From contig MHXH01000004.1 of the NCBI GenBank assembly GCA_001824435.1, positions 2,840-56,669 of the forward strand: a stretch of 53,830 nt of DNA, written 5' to 3'. Positions within the stretch are counted from its first letter, which is position 1. Every line of letters begins with the position of its first letter. Under the pieces are notes generated by a model that was not told where the DNA came from, did not search any database, and was given only the letters and a program-made list of their open reading frames with translations. Made by a program: the position numbers and the translations under genes. Shown piece after piece: positions 24,490 through 33,600 of the stretch. This DNA comes from Parcubacteria group bacterium RIFCSPLOWO2_01_FULL_48_18. Lineage in GTDB: Bacteria > Patescibacteriota > Minisyncoccia > UBA6257 > WO2-01-48-18.

Positions 24490-26341
24490 ACATGGAAATA
24501 GAATCTTTGCGCGATTTGGTGTTCCCTATCTTAATATTTACCACCGCTGGAATGCCGCGCAGGGATTTGTCTAGCGCTTCGTTGAGCGCCACGGTTAGAT
24601 CATCGGGGTTTTCAACAAACGCGCCCCAGCCGCCGTACGCTTCAACTGCCTTGTCATATCGTACATACCCCAGCTCGGTTGCCACGCTGGCGCCGTATAC
24701 TTTCATGTCGCCGCGCCTGATCTCTTCATGAGCTCCATTGTTTCCGATCACGCCTATAATCCCAAGTTTTTGCCGAGCGGCGGCTTCGAATTCTGCTGTC
24801 GTACTAAACCCGAAAGCGCCGTCTCCGTAGAGCACCCATACGGTTAATTCCGGATACGCGGCCTTTGCCGCCATTGCGAAGGCTGTTCCGGCGCCAAGGG
24901 TGCCGAATGGGCCCGCATCTATCCATTTGCGCGCAGACCAGGGTTTAATCACCTTCGCAGCCGCGCCGACAAAATCTCCGCCGTCAACCACGATAATATC
25001 GCTCGGCCGGATTAAATCGTTAATCCTTTGGCTCACCCAAAGAGGATTCAGGGGCAATACGTTTTTGCTTTTTTCAATTTCTTCCTTATCCGCCGTTTTC
25101 TTCTCGTCTTCTATGCGCCGCAGCAATTCGATCCATGACGTCCGTCTTGCAGCGAGTTCATCCGCGCGAGAACCAAGCTCCTTATCTTGCGCAAGTTGAT
25201 AAAAAACCTTTCCGGGGTCTGCTCTCAAGCGCATGGCTCGCGGTAGATTCTTTTTTAAAAAATCGGGGCCAAGATCAATTCGCACAACTTGCGCATTCCG
25301 GTTTATGTCCTGGCCATACTTCAGGCGAAAGTCCGGAGCCATGCCCGCAAGAATAACGAGGTCTGCTTGTGCCAGCGCCTCTTTGCGGGAACGATCGAAC
25401 GGATATAGGCGCTCCAAAAGGCCCCTGCTCAAACCCGTCAGGTAGGTAGGGATGCCGAGTTTTTTCAAGGCGCCACAAAGATCGTTTTTCCCTTGAAGCC
25501 AGATGAGTTGGTTGCCGCCCACAATAACCGGCCGCTCTGCGGATAACAGAAGATCGCGTACGTGAAAAAATTTCTTCTTGTTGATAATCGGCCTTTGCGG
25601 CGCGCAAAGCGATGGGTATTCAATGTCTTTTTCAACAGACCATAGCTGACGGAAACGGTAACGCACATACGCCCGCTTGATACTGCCCAAAAGCCCTTCG
25701 CCGCATCCTCTAAGGATCGGATCAATATATTCGTTTTTTACCAGATCAATGTCGGGGTCATAAAGCACGTCAACAGGAATTTCCATAAACACCGGCCCCG
25801 GAACCCCGGATTGCGCAATCAAAAATGCTTTCTTGAGCAGTCGAGGGATGTCGCGTTGGCGTTTGATGCTTACGGCCCATTTTGCCGCGCTGCTCGGACC
25901 GAAAAACAGTCTACAGAATACGGCAACAGGGTACTGAAATGGCCTTTTCCATAACGGGACTTCAACGCGCATCGGATCGCCATCAACCATGTATGCAAGC
26001 TGTTCGGTGTCTTGTAGCGAGCCCCGGCCGCGTAAAAACGTCGCGGCTGCTCCGCCAATCACCACCATCGGCACTTGGGCGCGGCTCGCGGTCTTTATCG
26101 CAGTAAAGACATTCGAATTGCCCGGACCCGCAGTTACGACCGCAACGCCGGGAATGTCAGTTACAATCGAAGTTCCCATCGCAAAAAATGCCGCATCGCA
26201 TTCATGCCGGAAATCGACCGTCCGAATTCCCAGTCCATTCGCATGGATAAGAATAGGAGTAATATGACCGCCGCACACCACTCCAATCTGTTTTACGCCT
26301 AATTCCGTAAGCGTTTTTGCAACCAATTCGCCGCCGTCCAT
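24488..26341 (-). CDS. Thiamine-diphosphate enzyme (acetolactate synthase / 2-hydroxyacyl-CoA lyase family)
   Basis: 617 residues. The N-terminal PYR domain carries the catalytic-type Glu in FRHECDAAFFAMG and TAGPGNSNVFTAI. The central domain has AGMAPDFRLKYG and VVRIDLGPD. The C-terminal PP domain has the ThDP-Mg motif GDGAFGFSTTAEFEAA ending in GNNG. The layout fits acetolactate-synthase-like and hydroxyacyl-CoA-lyase enzymes. No small regulatory subunit or other branched-chain amino acid gene is nearby, so isoleucine/valine synthesis is not supported and the substrate is open. It has a very strong SD (AAGGAGGTGA, 26347-26357) and a near-consensus promoter, which suggests high expression. 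Confidence 0.88.
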   Translation of the reverse strand: MDGGELVAKTLTELGVKQIGVVCGGHITPILIHANGLGIRTVDFRHECDAAFFAMGTSIVTDIPGVAVVTAGPGNSNVFTAIKTASRAQVPMVVIGGAAATFLRGRGSLQDTEQLAYMVDGDPMRVEVPLWKRPFQYPVAVFCRLFFGPSSAAKWAVSIKRQRDIPRLLKKAFLIAQSGVPGPVFMEIPVDVLYDPDIDLVKNEYIDPILRGCGEGLLGSIKRAYVRYRFRQLWSVEKDIEYPSLCAPQRPIINKKKFFHVRDLLLSAERPVIVGGNQLIWLQGKNDLCGALKKLGIPTYLTGLSRGLLERLYPFDRSRKEALAQADLVILAGMAPDFRLKYGQDINRNAQVVRIDLGPDFLKKNLPRAMRLRADPGKVFYQLAQDKELGSRADELAARRTSWIELLRRIEDEKKTADKEEIEKSKNVLPLNPLWVSQRINDLIRPSDIIVVDGGDFVGAAAKVIKPWSARKWIDAGPFGTLGAGTAFAMAAKAAYPELTVWVLYGDGAFGFSTTAEFEAAARQKLGIIGVIGNNGAHEEIRRGDMKVYGASVATELGYVRYDKAVEAYGGWGAFVENPDDLTVALNEALDKSLRGIPAVVNIKIGNTKSRKDSISM

Positions 26342-26402
26342 GCGCGTTCACCTCCTTCAAAGAATCGTATTCGTTGTGACGTTGTCGACGAACACTGCCT
26401 CT

Positions 26403-26431
26403 ATTGTAAAAACCTCAACAGCGGTTGTCAA
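26403..26431 (-). promoter_or_regulatory. Strong promoter of the ThDP enzyme gene
   Basis: TTGACA (26426-26431) and TACAAT (26403-26408) on the minus strand, 17-base spacer. Confidence 0.8.
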
Positions 26432-26462
26432 TCAGATTTTTTTCCACTATTGTAATGCGTAG

Positions 26463-26551
26463 GGAGGCGTGGCTGAGCGGCTTAAAGCGGCGGTTTGCTA
26501 AACCGCTGGGATCTAAAAAATCCCACAGAGGTTCGAATCCTCTCGCCTCCG
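26463..26551 (+). tRNA. tRNA-Ser (anticodon GCT)
   Basis: GGAGGCG pairs with CGCCTCC at the ends, a long variable arm (GGGATC...TCCCACA region) marks a class II tRNA, the anticodon loop TTGCTAA gives GCT, and GGTTCGAATCC is the T-arm. CCA is not encoded after the G discriminator. Confidence 0.95.
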
Positions 26552-26569
26552 CATTGACAATTTTTTATC

Positions 26570-26625
26570 GGCGCGACCCGATTGGTCGCGAGTGAGTTGC
26601 GACCCGAGTGCATCGATAATCAATT
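26570..26625. repeat. Palindromic segment after tRNA-Ser
   Basis: TTATCG ... CGATAA encloses GCGACCCGATTGGTCGC and GTTGCGACCCGAG, so two nested hairpins can form just downstream of the tRNA. It may act as its terminator. Confidence 0.4.
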
Positions 26626-26694
26626 TAAAAAATAACAGAACAAGATAAACTTTGGACTTTTCTTGAGACAATTGTAAATACAGCGTAATATCTT

Positions 26695-27081
26695 ATGCGA
26701 AAAAAAGATTTTCAAAACTGGTCAAGAGAAAAATTGCTTCATGAGTACAAGGAGCTTTCGAAGCGCAAAAAATTTGGGATTGTTTGGGAAGACAAAACCG
26801 AAGAAGTCGCGGAGCAATGCAAAACGCATTTGCCAGTTTTGAAAGAAGAAAAGAAAAAGGTAATTTCATCAAACAAAGCGGACATAGATCATGTCTTCAT
26901 TCAGGGCGACAACTACCACGCTTTATCTGTTTTGAATTACACCCACAAAAAGAAAGTAGATGTGATTTTCATTGACCCGCCGTATAACACCGGAAGCCAG
27001 CACTGGATTTATAACAATAGCTATGTTGAGAAAGATGATCGCTTCAAACACAGCAAATGGCTTTCCTTTATGTCAAAGTGA
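26695..27081 (+). pseudogene. 5' fragment of a type III restriction-system DNA methyltransferase (Mod)
   Basis: 128 residues that look like the beginning of a Mod-type adenine methyltransferase: FIQGDNYHALSVL, then the catalytic motif DPPYNTG near residue 100 and the FKHSKWLSFMSK segment. Full-length Mod proteins are 500-700 residues, and the target-recognition and SAM-binding parts are missing here. A stop comes right after MSK. In a second frame the next 17 codons (27080-27133, EYMRRKYEFFNEVLSSK) look like the end of another gene, suggesting an internal deletion. No Res subunit is present, so this is a remnant of a lost restriction-modification system. Confidence 0.75.
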
Positions 27082-27292
27082 GTATATGCGCCGAAAGTAC
27101 GAATTCTTTAATGAGGTGTTAAGTAGTAAGTAATAACTCTGACCCACGTGCCCCAAAGCGCCAACTAACAAGGGTATCCAGAAACGCTTATACTGCTTGC
27201 ACCCACGGGGCACTTAACCCACATGTCCCGCCAGTAAAATCATCTAATAAATAAAGCATAATTCTGACCCGACAAACGAGATACTAGAATCC

Positions 27293-27321
27293 TTGCATAA
27301 TACCGGTGTCCATGCTATACT
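27293..27321 (+). promoter_or_regulatory. Promoter of the small gene at 27357
   Basis: TTGCAT (27293-27298) and TATACT (27316-27321), 17-base spacer. The GTG that opens the longest reading frame (27306) lies inside this promoter, so it cannot be the start. Confidence 0.65.
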
Positions 27322-27356
27322 TGCTTTTGTATCTAAAAAGAAAGGAGGATGTAATA

Positions 27357-27515
27357 CTGAGAACGCCCGTAGAAAACGCAATTGAATGGGTAAGCCAGGA
27401 ACTCAAGCGTAATCCTTCGGCCAACAAGTTAAAGCTTGTGGATGAAGCAAGCATGAAATTCAATCTGAATCCTTTGCAAGGAGAAGCGCTGATACGATTC
27501 ATGCTCGGGAAATAA
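27357..27515 (+). CDS. Small conserved-looking protein, probable non-AUG start
   Basis: About 52 residues (RTPVENAIEWVSQELKRNP, then ANKLKLVDEASMKFNLNPLQ and an RFMLGK end), a soluble alpha-helical small protein. A strong ribosome site AAAGGAGG (27341-27348) is followed in frame by ATA (27354) and CTG (27357) but by no ATG, GTG or TTG; the ATG at 27349 is followed at once by TAA. Translation therefore seems to start at a rare codon, most likely CTG at 8 bases spacing. No family is recognised. It is followed by a terminator. Confidence 0.6.
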   Translation: MRTPVENAIEWVSQELKRNPSANKLKLVDEASMKFNLNPLQGEALIRFMLGK

Positions 27516-27537
27516 AGCATAACATCCAGACGCGTGG

Positions 27538-27572
27538 CCGCTCTCGACAATTGTCGGAGCGGTATTTTATTT
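27538..27572 (+). terminator. Terminator of the small gene
   Basis: CCGCTC pairs with GAGCGG and CGACAA with TTGTCG with one bulged T, followed by TATTTTATTT. Confidence 0.7.
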
Positions 27573-27679
27573 AAAAGCGGACCGCACGTCCGCCTTTTTG
27601 ATTCTTTCCCCCAAAATGCTCGATGCTCAAAATAGCATAAACCATAGAGCAACCTTTGCCAAGCTTTATGTGTTTGTCG

Positions 27680-28591
27680 CTATGATATATTCCGGCGGCG
27701 GCCGTGAAAGGCAGAATGGATTTCTTTGAGCTCTTTGTTGGTAATATGGGTGTATATCTGCGTGGTGGTAATGCTGGCGTGCCCAAGGAGCGATTGTACT
27801 GACCGGAGGTCGGCGCCGTTGAGCAAAAGGTCGGTGGCAAATTGGTGCCGCAGCATATGCGGACTGACGCGATCGGCTATTCCCGTCTTTCGCCCGTAGT
27901 ACGAGATCAGCCGCTGGACGGCACGGGAAATAATCCGGCCGATGACCGCCGGCTGTTTTGATTTGGTAAGGCTTACGAATAGCGCCGGTTCTCCGTCCTG
28001 CCGTTTAGAAAGATATTCCTTGAGCGCCTGTTTTGTCCGTGCCGAAAGAAATACGATGCGAAGCTTCCCCCCTTTGCCCCGCACGGTAATTTCTCCGCGG
28101 CCGACATCGATGAAACGGTCGAGCTTGCAGAGTTCTGATACGCGTAAGCCGGTTGAAAAAAGCGTTTCCAAAATTGCGCGGTCGCGCAGCGCCCGCAATG
28201 AATTGCCTGCCGGAGCTGTCAGCAATCGTTCGAGGTCGTCATAACTGATTATTGCGAGTTCTCGTTGGGGCACGTTGGGAAGTTCAACTTTGTCCGCAGA
28301 AAGCGTTTTAATATCCCGCTTGGCGAGATATTTAAGGAAATTGCGCAGCGCGATAATGTAATACGACTGCGTGGATTTTTGAAGCGTTTCTCCGCGGCTA
28401 TTCTTAAGCCGGTTGAGATAGATGCGAAACTCGCGTACTGCATCAAGCGTGATGTCCTCCGGTTTTTTAATCTTCGCAAAATAAATAAATGCTTCAAGGT
28501 ACCGGCCATAATTCTCCCGCGTGCCTCGGCTGCGGTTTTTTTCGACCTCGAGGTGGTTAAGGTAGTCGTTAAGGAGCGCTTTATTGTTCAT
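27680..28591 (-). CDS. Tyrosine recombinase, XerC/XerD type
   Basis: 303 residues from ATG 28591; a longer in-frame start at 28642 is not needed. The N-terminal SAM-like core-binding domain ([16 protein letters not shown]) is followed by the catalytic domain with R in [39 protein letters not shown] (active Tyr in QIYTH) and the end HSAFHGR. Likely role: chromosome dimer resolution at dif with FtsK, possibly as a single-recombinase system since no second Xer is in the window. It is divergent from rpsO. Confidence 0.92.
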   Translation of the reverse strand: MNNKALLNDYLNHLEVEKNRSRGTRENYGRYLEAFIYFAKIKKPEDITLDAVREFRIYLNRLKNSRGETLQKSTQSYYIIALRNFLKYLAKRDIKTLSADKVELPNVPQRELAIISYDDLERLLTAPAGNSLRALRDRAILETLFSTGLRVSELCKLDRFIDVGRGEITVRGKGGKLRIVFLSARTKQALKEYLSKRQDGEPALFVSLTKSKQPAVIGRIISRAVQRLISYYGRKTGIADRVSPHMLRHQFATDLLLNGADLRSVQSLLGHASITTTQIYTHITNKELKEIHSAFHGRRRNIS

Positions 28592-28651
28592 ATTGTTTTC
28601 TCTACCGGGATTCATGATTTCATTGTATCGCATCTGTCGCAAAACGGAAGG

Positions 28652-28680
28652 TTGGATTGCGTGACAAGATGTGCTATACT
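28652..28680 (+). promoter_or_regulatory. Promoter of rpsO
   Basis: TTGGAT (28652-28657) and TATACT (28675-28680) with a 17-base spacer. The -10 ends 7 bases before the rpsO ATG, so the transcript probably starts at or next to the start codon. Confidence 0.7.
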
Positions 28681-28687
28681 AACAACA

Positions 28688-28954
28688 ATGTTAACCACCA
28701 GGCAAAAATCGAATGTCATCAAGAATTTTCAGCTTGGGCCGGAAGACACCGGTTCTGCCGAGGTTCAGATTGCGCTTTTGACGAGGCAGATTGAAGAGCT
28801 TACCGGGCATCTGAAAGATCATCCGAAGGATCACCATTCCCGCCGCGGCTTGTTGAAGATGGTGTCAAAGCGGAGGCGGCTCCTTACGTATCTTGAAAAG
28901 GAAAGCGTCAGGAGATATAATAAAATAGTCAAGGGATTGGCGTTGAGGAAGTAA
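28688..28954 (+). CDS. rpsO: 30S ribosomal protein S15
   Basis: 88 residues with the S15 pattern ([51 protein letters not shown]). The reading frame stays open far upstream, but the ATG at 28688 gives the exact family length. The promoter position implies a leaderless mRNA. S15 binds 16S rRNA in the 30S platform and in many bacteria controls its own mRNA, which a leaderless message would not allow in the usual way. Confidence 0.97.
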   Translation: MLTTRQKSNVIKNFQLGPEDTGSAEVQIALLTRQIEELTGHLKDHPKDHHSRRGLLKMVSKRRRLLTYLEKESVRRYNKIVKGLALRK

Positions 28955-28971
28955 AAAAACCTCGAGATTAT

Positions 28972-29095
28972 AAGATTTCCTATTTCTAATTCTAATTTCC
29001 AATTTCCAAACAAGTTCAAAATCTCAATAATAAAATCGGTTTATTGGGATTTGGGATTTAATTGGGAATTGGATATTGGGTATTGGGATTTTAGT
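28972..29095. repeat. AATTCTAATTTCC / GGGATTTGGGATT repeats between rpsO and the NYN gene
   Basis: About 120 bases of AT-rich repeats: TTCTAATTCTAATTTCC on the left and GGGATTTGGGATTTAATTGGG on the right, roughly complementary to each other. They leave no room for a promoter of standard type next to the NYN start. Confidence 0.6.
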
Positions 29096-29097
29096 TA

Positions 29098-29646
29098 ATG
29101 TCTGTTATCAAACACAAAGATCAGCGAGTCGGTGTCTTTATCGACATCCAAAATCTATACCACTCGGCGAAAAATCTCTATCAGTCGCGCGTCAATTTCA
29201 AAGAACTTTTGAAAGAAGCGGTCGGCTCGCGCCAGCTGATCCGCGCCATCGCGTACGTGGTGAAAAGCGAGGGCGTGGTTGCAGAATCTTCTCAGGGGGA
29301 AGCTTCTTTTTTTGAGGCGCTCGAGCGCGCCGGCATTGAGTTGAGAATGAAGGACCTGCAAGTGTATTCCGGAGGATTTAAAAAAGCCGATTGGGACGTC
29401 GGACTGTGCGTGGACGCGATACGGATGTCAGAGTTTCTCGACGCCATTGTGCTCGTTACCGGAGACGGTGACTTCGTGCCGCTCGTGGAATATCTTCGAA
29501 GCCACGGGAGACAGGTAGAAGTTATGGCGTTCGGCAGAAGCGCGTCGTCGAAGCTCAAGGAGGTCGTCGACCTATTTACTGATTTAGGAGAAGGATCAAG
29601 GTTTCTCATTAAAATTGCCCTACGGAGAATATCGCATAGACATTAA
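29098..29646 (+). CDS. NYN-domain (LabA/PIN-like) putative RNase
   Basis: 182 residues. The NYN fold is shown by VGVFIDIQNLYH at the N-terminus (first Asp), KADWDVGLCVDAI in the middle, and VLVTGDGDFVPLVEYL with three acidic residues near the end of the core, followed by EVMAFG and SSKLKEVVDLF. These form the metal site of PIN-like nucleases of the LabA/DUF88 group. It may act in RNA turnover, consistent with pnp starting 12 bases after its stop. ATG at 29098 is used, without a clear SD. Confidence 0.87.
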   Translation: MSVIKHKDQRVGVFIDIQNLYHSAKNLYQSRVNFKELLKEAVGSRQLIRAIAYVVKSEGVVAESSQGEASFFEALERAGIELRMKDLQVYSGGFKKADWDVGLCVDAIRMSEFLDAIVLVTGDGDFVPLVEYLRSHGRQVEVMAFGRSASSKLKEVVDLFTDLGEGSRFLIKIALRRISHRH

Positions 29647-29658
29647 TGCTATTGCATC

Positions 29659-31749
29659 ATGGATTTACAGCGTAAAGAATTCACCATTGAAATCGGCGGC
29701 AAAACGCTCAAGCTTGAGACGTCAATTTTGGCCGAGCAGGCAAACGGAGCAGTGCTCGGCACCTACGGCGACACCGCAGTGCTCGTAACCGCCGTCATGG
29801 GAAAGAAGGATAGAACGGGCATCGATTACTTTCCGCTCACCGTAGATTATGAAGAAAAGTTTTACGCCGCGGGGAAAATTATCGGCAGTCGCTTCATCCG
29901 CCGAGAGGGCAGGCCCTCGGAAGAAGCGATTTTGAACGGCAGGCTGGTGGACCGATCGATTCGGCCTTTGTTTGACCACAGAATCAGGCGCGACGTGCAG
30001 GTGGTGGTAACGGTTCTGGCGATTGACGAAGAAAACGACCCTGACTTTGTCGGGCTCATCTGTGCCTCTGCCGCGCTGGCGATTTCTGATATTCCGTGGA
30101 ATGGCCCGATCGCCGGAGCAAGAATGTCAAAAATGAACGGCGAAACGATTATTAACCCTACCCACAAGCAGCGTGACGTTTCAATACTTGACGTGTTTGT
30201 TTCGGGCACCAAAGATCGAATCAACATGATTGAGGCCGGCGCGAAAGAAATAGGCGAAGACGGCTTTGTTTCGGTGGTCAAAGCGGCCCACGAAGAGATA
30301 AAAAAACTTGTTGAATTCCAGGAAAGAATGGCGAAAGAAATCGGATCGAAAAAAACAACGGTGGGGCTGAAAGAAATTAAACCGGGGCTCGTCTCGGCAG
30401 TTCGCGATTTTGCGAAGACCAAACTCGAAGAAGCGGTGTATGCCGACAAAAAGAGCCGCACCGATAAACTCGACGCACTCAAAGAAGGACTCGCGCATCA
30501 TCTAGCCGAGAAAGAATTTAACGAAGAGGATAAAAAAGAATCGTTTCGCATCCTTGATGAAGAAATTAGTCAATTGGTGCACCGCAATATCATAGAACAC
30601 GAGCGCCGACCCGACGGAAGAAAACTTGATGAGGTCCGGCCGATCCATGCAGCTGCGGGTCTTTTGAAACGCACCCACGGATCAGGATTGTTTATCCGCG
30701 GCAATACGCAAGCGCTCTCGATCACCACGCTGGCTGCGCCCGGCCAGGAACAGATGGTGGAAACCATGGAGATTACGACCAAAAAAAGGTTTCTCCACCA
30801 TTATAATTTCCCGCCATATTCGGTCGGGGAGACAGGTTTCTTCCGCGGCCCCGGCAGGCGCGAGATCGGCCACGGCGCGCTAGCCGGCCGCGCGCTCCAG
30901 CCGCTCATACCGGACACAAAAGATTTTCCCTATACCATACGCGTAGTGTCCGAAACGCTTTCCTCAAACGGCTCCTCATCCATGGCATCGGTGTGTGCAG
31001 GTTCGCTTTCGCTGATGGATGCCGGCGTTCCAATTAAAAAGCCGGTAGCCGGCATTGCTATGGGGCTTATGAGCGAAACCGGACAATACAAAATTCTTAC
31101 TGACATTCAAGGACCAGAAGACCATTACGGAGACATGGATCTGAAGGTGGCCGGGACGCGAGACGGCATCACCGCAGCGCAAATGGATGTCAAGATCGAA
31201 GGACTTACGCCTGAAATGCTGGAAGAGGCACTCGTGCAGGCGAAGAAAGCGCGACTGGAAATCCTTGAAAAGATAACCGCCGTACTTCCGGCGCCGCGGC
31301 CGGAACTTTCTCCCTACGCGCCGCGCGTCATCGTGCTCTTCATTAATCCGGATAAAATCCGCGAGGTCATTGGCCCCGGAGGTAAAGTGATAAACGAGAT
31401 CATCGCCAAAACGCAAACTACCATAGACATCGAACAAGACGGCCAAGTATACGTGACCGGCACCGATGAAAAGATGGTGGGGCAGGCAATCAATTGGATT
31501 AAAGATATTGCGCGGGAGTTTCAGGTAGGCGAGGTCGTGGAAGGAACAATAGTAAGGGTCATGGACTTCGGGGCTATTTTACAAATTTCGCCGCGCCACG
31601 ACGGCATGATCCACGTTTCTGAAATTGCGCCGCGCCACGTAAGCAGGGTTGAAGAATTTCTCCGCGTAGGCGATACGGCCAAGGCGAAAATTGTCAAGAT
31701 TGATCCGGAAACCAACCGCATCAGTTTATCCACAAAGCAGTTTCACTAA
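29659..31749 (+). CDS. pnp: Polyribonucleotide nucleotidyltransferase (PNPase)
   Basis: 696 residues, the standard length. Two RNase PH domains (the second with the phosphate-binding GNGSS-type loop read as SSNGSSSMAS, and DIQGPEDHYGDMDLKVAGT), then a KH domain (GPGGKVINEIIAKT, residues about 572-590) and an S1 domain (EGTIVRVMDFGAILQI, GMIHVSEIA). The enzyme degrades RNA 3'-5' with phosphate and can add tails. In an apparent operon with the NYN RNase. Confidence 0.97.
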   Translation: MDLQRKEFTIEIGGKTLKLETSILAEQANGAVLGTYGDTAVLVTAVMGKKDRTGIDYFPLTVDYEEKFYAAGKIIGSRFIRREGRPSEEAILNGRLVDRSIRPLFDHRIRRDVQVVVTVLAIDEENDPDFVGLICASAALAISDIPWNGPIAGARMSKMNGETIINPTHKQRDVSILDVFVSGTKDRINMIEAGAKEIGEDGFVSVVKAAHEEIKKLVEFQERMAKEIGSKKTTVGLKEIKPGLVSAVRDFAKTKLEEAVYADKKSRTDKLDALKEGLAHHLAEKEFNEEDKKESFRILDEEISQLVHRNIIEHERRPDGRKLDEVRPIHAAAGLLKRTHGSGLFIRGNTQALSITTLAAPGQEQMVETMEITTKKRFLHHYNFPPYSVGETGFFRGPGRREIGHGALAGRALQPLIPDTKDFPYTIRVVSETLSSNGSSSMASVCAGSLSLMDAGVPIKKPVAGIAMGLMSETGQYKILTDIQGPEDHYGDMDLKVAGTRDGITAAQMDVKIEGLTPEMLEEALVQAKKARLEILEKITAVLPAPRPELSPYAPRVIVLFINPDKIREVIGPGGKVINEIIAKTQTTIDIEQDGQVYVTGTDEKMVGQAINWIKDIAREFQVGEVVEGTIVRVMDFGAILQISPRHDGMIHVSEIAPRHVSRVEEFLRVGDTAKAKIVKIDPETNRISLSTKQFH

Positions 31750-31789
31750 CTTCCACAAGCGTATGGTATAATAAAAAGAAAACCGCCCC

Positions 31790-31891
31790 AAAATATCTCG
31801 ACCAACGAATAACGAATCCGATACGAATGATCGAATAAACGAATTTGTTTATTCGCAAATCCGCAATTTATTCGCTATTCGATTATTCTCA
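31790..31891. repeat. ATTCG-type repeats before the proline-rich gene
   Basis: About 100 bases of variants of CGAATAACGAAT and their complements (TTTATTCGCAAATCCG, ATTCGCTATTCGATTATTC) running right up to the next start codon; no SD is visible. Confidence 0.6.
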
Positions 31892-33115
31892 ATGAACGGC
31901 GATCAACAACAAACTCCGTGGAATCCATTAGGATCGAATCCGGAGCCGCAGGCTCCGGCTCCTCCGCCGGTACCTCCGCCATCTCCTCAAGAGAAAAAAG
32001 TTCCGCCTCCCCCGCCGCCGGAAGTGAACATCAGAACCATGGCGGCCGACATTAAGTCGCTCCGAGAAACCGGAGGAGAGATGATAAAGCCGGAGGTGAT
32101 TAACCTTTCTCCAACGGGCGAGCCGGTTTTACCCGAAGCGCCTCCCGTTCCTTCTCTGCCGCCGTCCCCTTCCGCGCCAACAGAAGAAGAATTGAATATT
32201 CCCGGTTACGCCGGGCCCGAAGAGTCTGTGTTTGCACCCCAATCTGCTGAAGCTGTTCCGACAGCTGCCGGCTCAACAACAAAGAAAAAACACTTGCCCA
32301 TGAAAACAGTGCTTATTGTGCTTGCTGCGGTATTTGTAGTGGGGCTCGGCGTTGTGGGTTATTTCATTGTGTATCCGGCGTTCTTCGGAGAGAAAGAGGT
32401 GGCAGTAACACCTCCGCCTCCGGAACCGCCGCCTCCTCCGCTTCCGGAACCGCCACCTCTTCCGCCAGAACCTCTACCTCCTCCGCCTCCGGAGTTACCC
32501 CCACTCCTTCCACTGCGTATCCATCAATCTGCGCTGAAAGGATTAACCGCGGCTCCGATCGAGCGGCAGCTTGAATCATTGAGTCGGGATACAATCACCG
32601 CTGCTTTTTCAGGCGCGAGCATAGGACTTGGAGAAAATGCGCTGGCAGAAGTGGTGCTGCTAGATTTAGAGAGCCGGCCGGCTGATTTTGACGCATTCTT
32701 TACGACATTGTATTCAAACTTTACGCTTGCGGAGCTGGATATCTTTGATAAAGATTTCACCGCGTTTGTTTTTGTAAGGGGCGGGGTTGTGCTGCCGGGA
32801 TTTCTTGCCCAATTGAAAGATCCGCTTGCAAGCGTAGAGGCGGCTCGCGCGCTATTGAATCGGTTTGAAACAGACGAACCCTCCTATGCAAAAAGTCTTT
32901 TCCCAAGCGACCCGGGCAATCCAGCTGTAACCGGATTTAAAGATGGTCAGATCAGCGGAGTAAAAAGCCGTTACCTTACGTTTGAACAATCCGGCACAGC
33001 GCTCAATTACGGAGTTTCTGATCAGGGGCTGGTGTTATTCTCCGCATCGTATGCCGGCCTGGTGGAGGCATTCAAGTTAATGGCGCCTCCGGTCTTACCC
33101 GCAACCCAGCCGTGA
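31892..33115 (+). CDS. Proline-rich single-pass membrane protein
   Basis: 407 residues in four parts: a cytoplasmic Pro-rich disordered N-region (about 1-145), one membrane helix (about 148-170, KTVLIVLAAVFVVGLGVVGY), an extracellular PPPPEPPPPP spacer (about 178-210) and a globular alpha/beta domain (about 215-400) without a recognised family. The globular part has repeated hydrophobic-acidic segments but no catalytic motif that can be named. Probably exposed on the cell surface; function unknown. Confidence 0.7.
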   Translation: MNGDQQQTPWNPLGSNPEPQAPAPPPVPPPSPQEKKVPPPPPPEVNIRTMAADIKSLRETGGEMIKPEVINLSPTGEPVLPEAPPVPSLPPSPSAPTEEELNIPGYAGPEESVFAPQSAEAVPTAAGSTTKKKHLPMKTVLIVLAAVFVVGLGVVGYFIVYPAFFGEKEVAVTPPPPEPPPPPLPEPPPLPPEPLPPPPPELPPLLPLRIHQSALKGLTAAPIERQLESLSRDTITAAFSGASIGLGENALAEVVLLDLESRPADFDAFFTTLYSNFTLAELDIFDKDFTAFVFVRGGVVLPGFLAQLKDPLASVEAARALLNRFETDEPSYAKSLFPSDPGNPAVTGFKDGQISGVKSRYLTFEQSGTALNYGVSDQGLVLFSASYAGLVEAFKLMAPPVLPATQP

Positions 33116-33144
33116 AGCTTTAAGAACTTGTATTAAAAAACAAT

Positions 33145-33170
33145 CCCCGCATATCAACGGGGGTTTTCGT
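33145..33170 (+). terminator. Terminator of the proline-rich gene
   Basis: CCCCG pairs with CGGGG around ATATCAA-type loop, followed by TTTTCGTTT. Confidence 0.7.
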
Positions 33171-33237
33171 TTAGAAAACAAAGCCTTGGGTTTCCTCAAT
33201 GTGCCTGGAGCATGTTTGAAAATCCTTTTTCGTAGCG

Positions 33238-33471
33238 TCATATCTGAGGTAGGTCCGTCTCGGGCGGAAAATCTTTTCTCTCATTTTTTTCTTTTTCTTC
33301 ACCTTCAAGTTTCGCAATTTCGTCTTCCCAAATTTTTCTGACTCGCGGATGGGCTCCGGGCCAATTGTTAAGCATTTTTTTGTGCCATTCTATACGAGCT
33401 TTTTTTCCCTCTTCGTCCCAATTTCTTTCTTGGATTTCTTCTGGTCCAGGGGGTTTTTCGTCCATGTTCAT
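33238..33471 (-). CDS. Small acidic-basic protein, unknown
   Basis: 77 residues, highly charged and probably helical (EEGKKARIEWHKKMLNNWPG, HPRVRKIWEDEIAKLEGEEK). No family recognised. A GAGGAA purine run lies about 14 bases before the ATG. It is kept because the composition looks protein-like and no gene lies on the other strand. Confidence 0.5.
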   Translation of the reverse strand: MNMDEKPPGPEEIQERNWDEEGKKARIEWHKKMLNNWPGAHPRVRKIWEDEIAKLEGEEKEKNERKDFPPETDLPQI

Positions 33472-33600
33472 GAAGAGCTAATTCCTCATTAATTTAATTC
33501 TGTGCCTGCCCCGCTACAGAGATATCTCCAAAAAAACAGCGCCTTTTTGAAATGCAGAAGCAGAGTAATTAAATTAAAGGAGGGTTGATTCTTTTTATTT

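Noticed and set aside
28265-28687. Long N-terminal extension of S15
   Set aside because: It overlaps the promoter and the divergent recombinase gene; the ATG at 28688 gives the exact family length.
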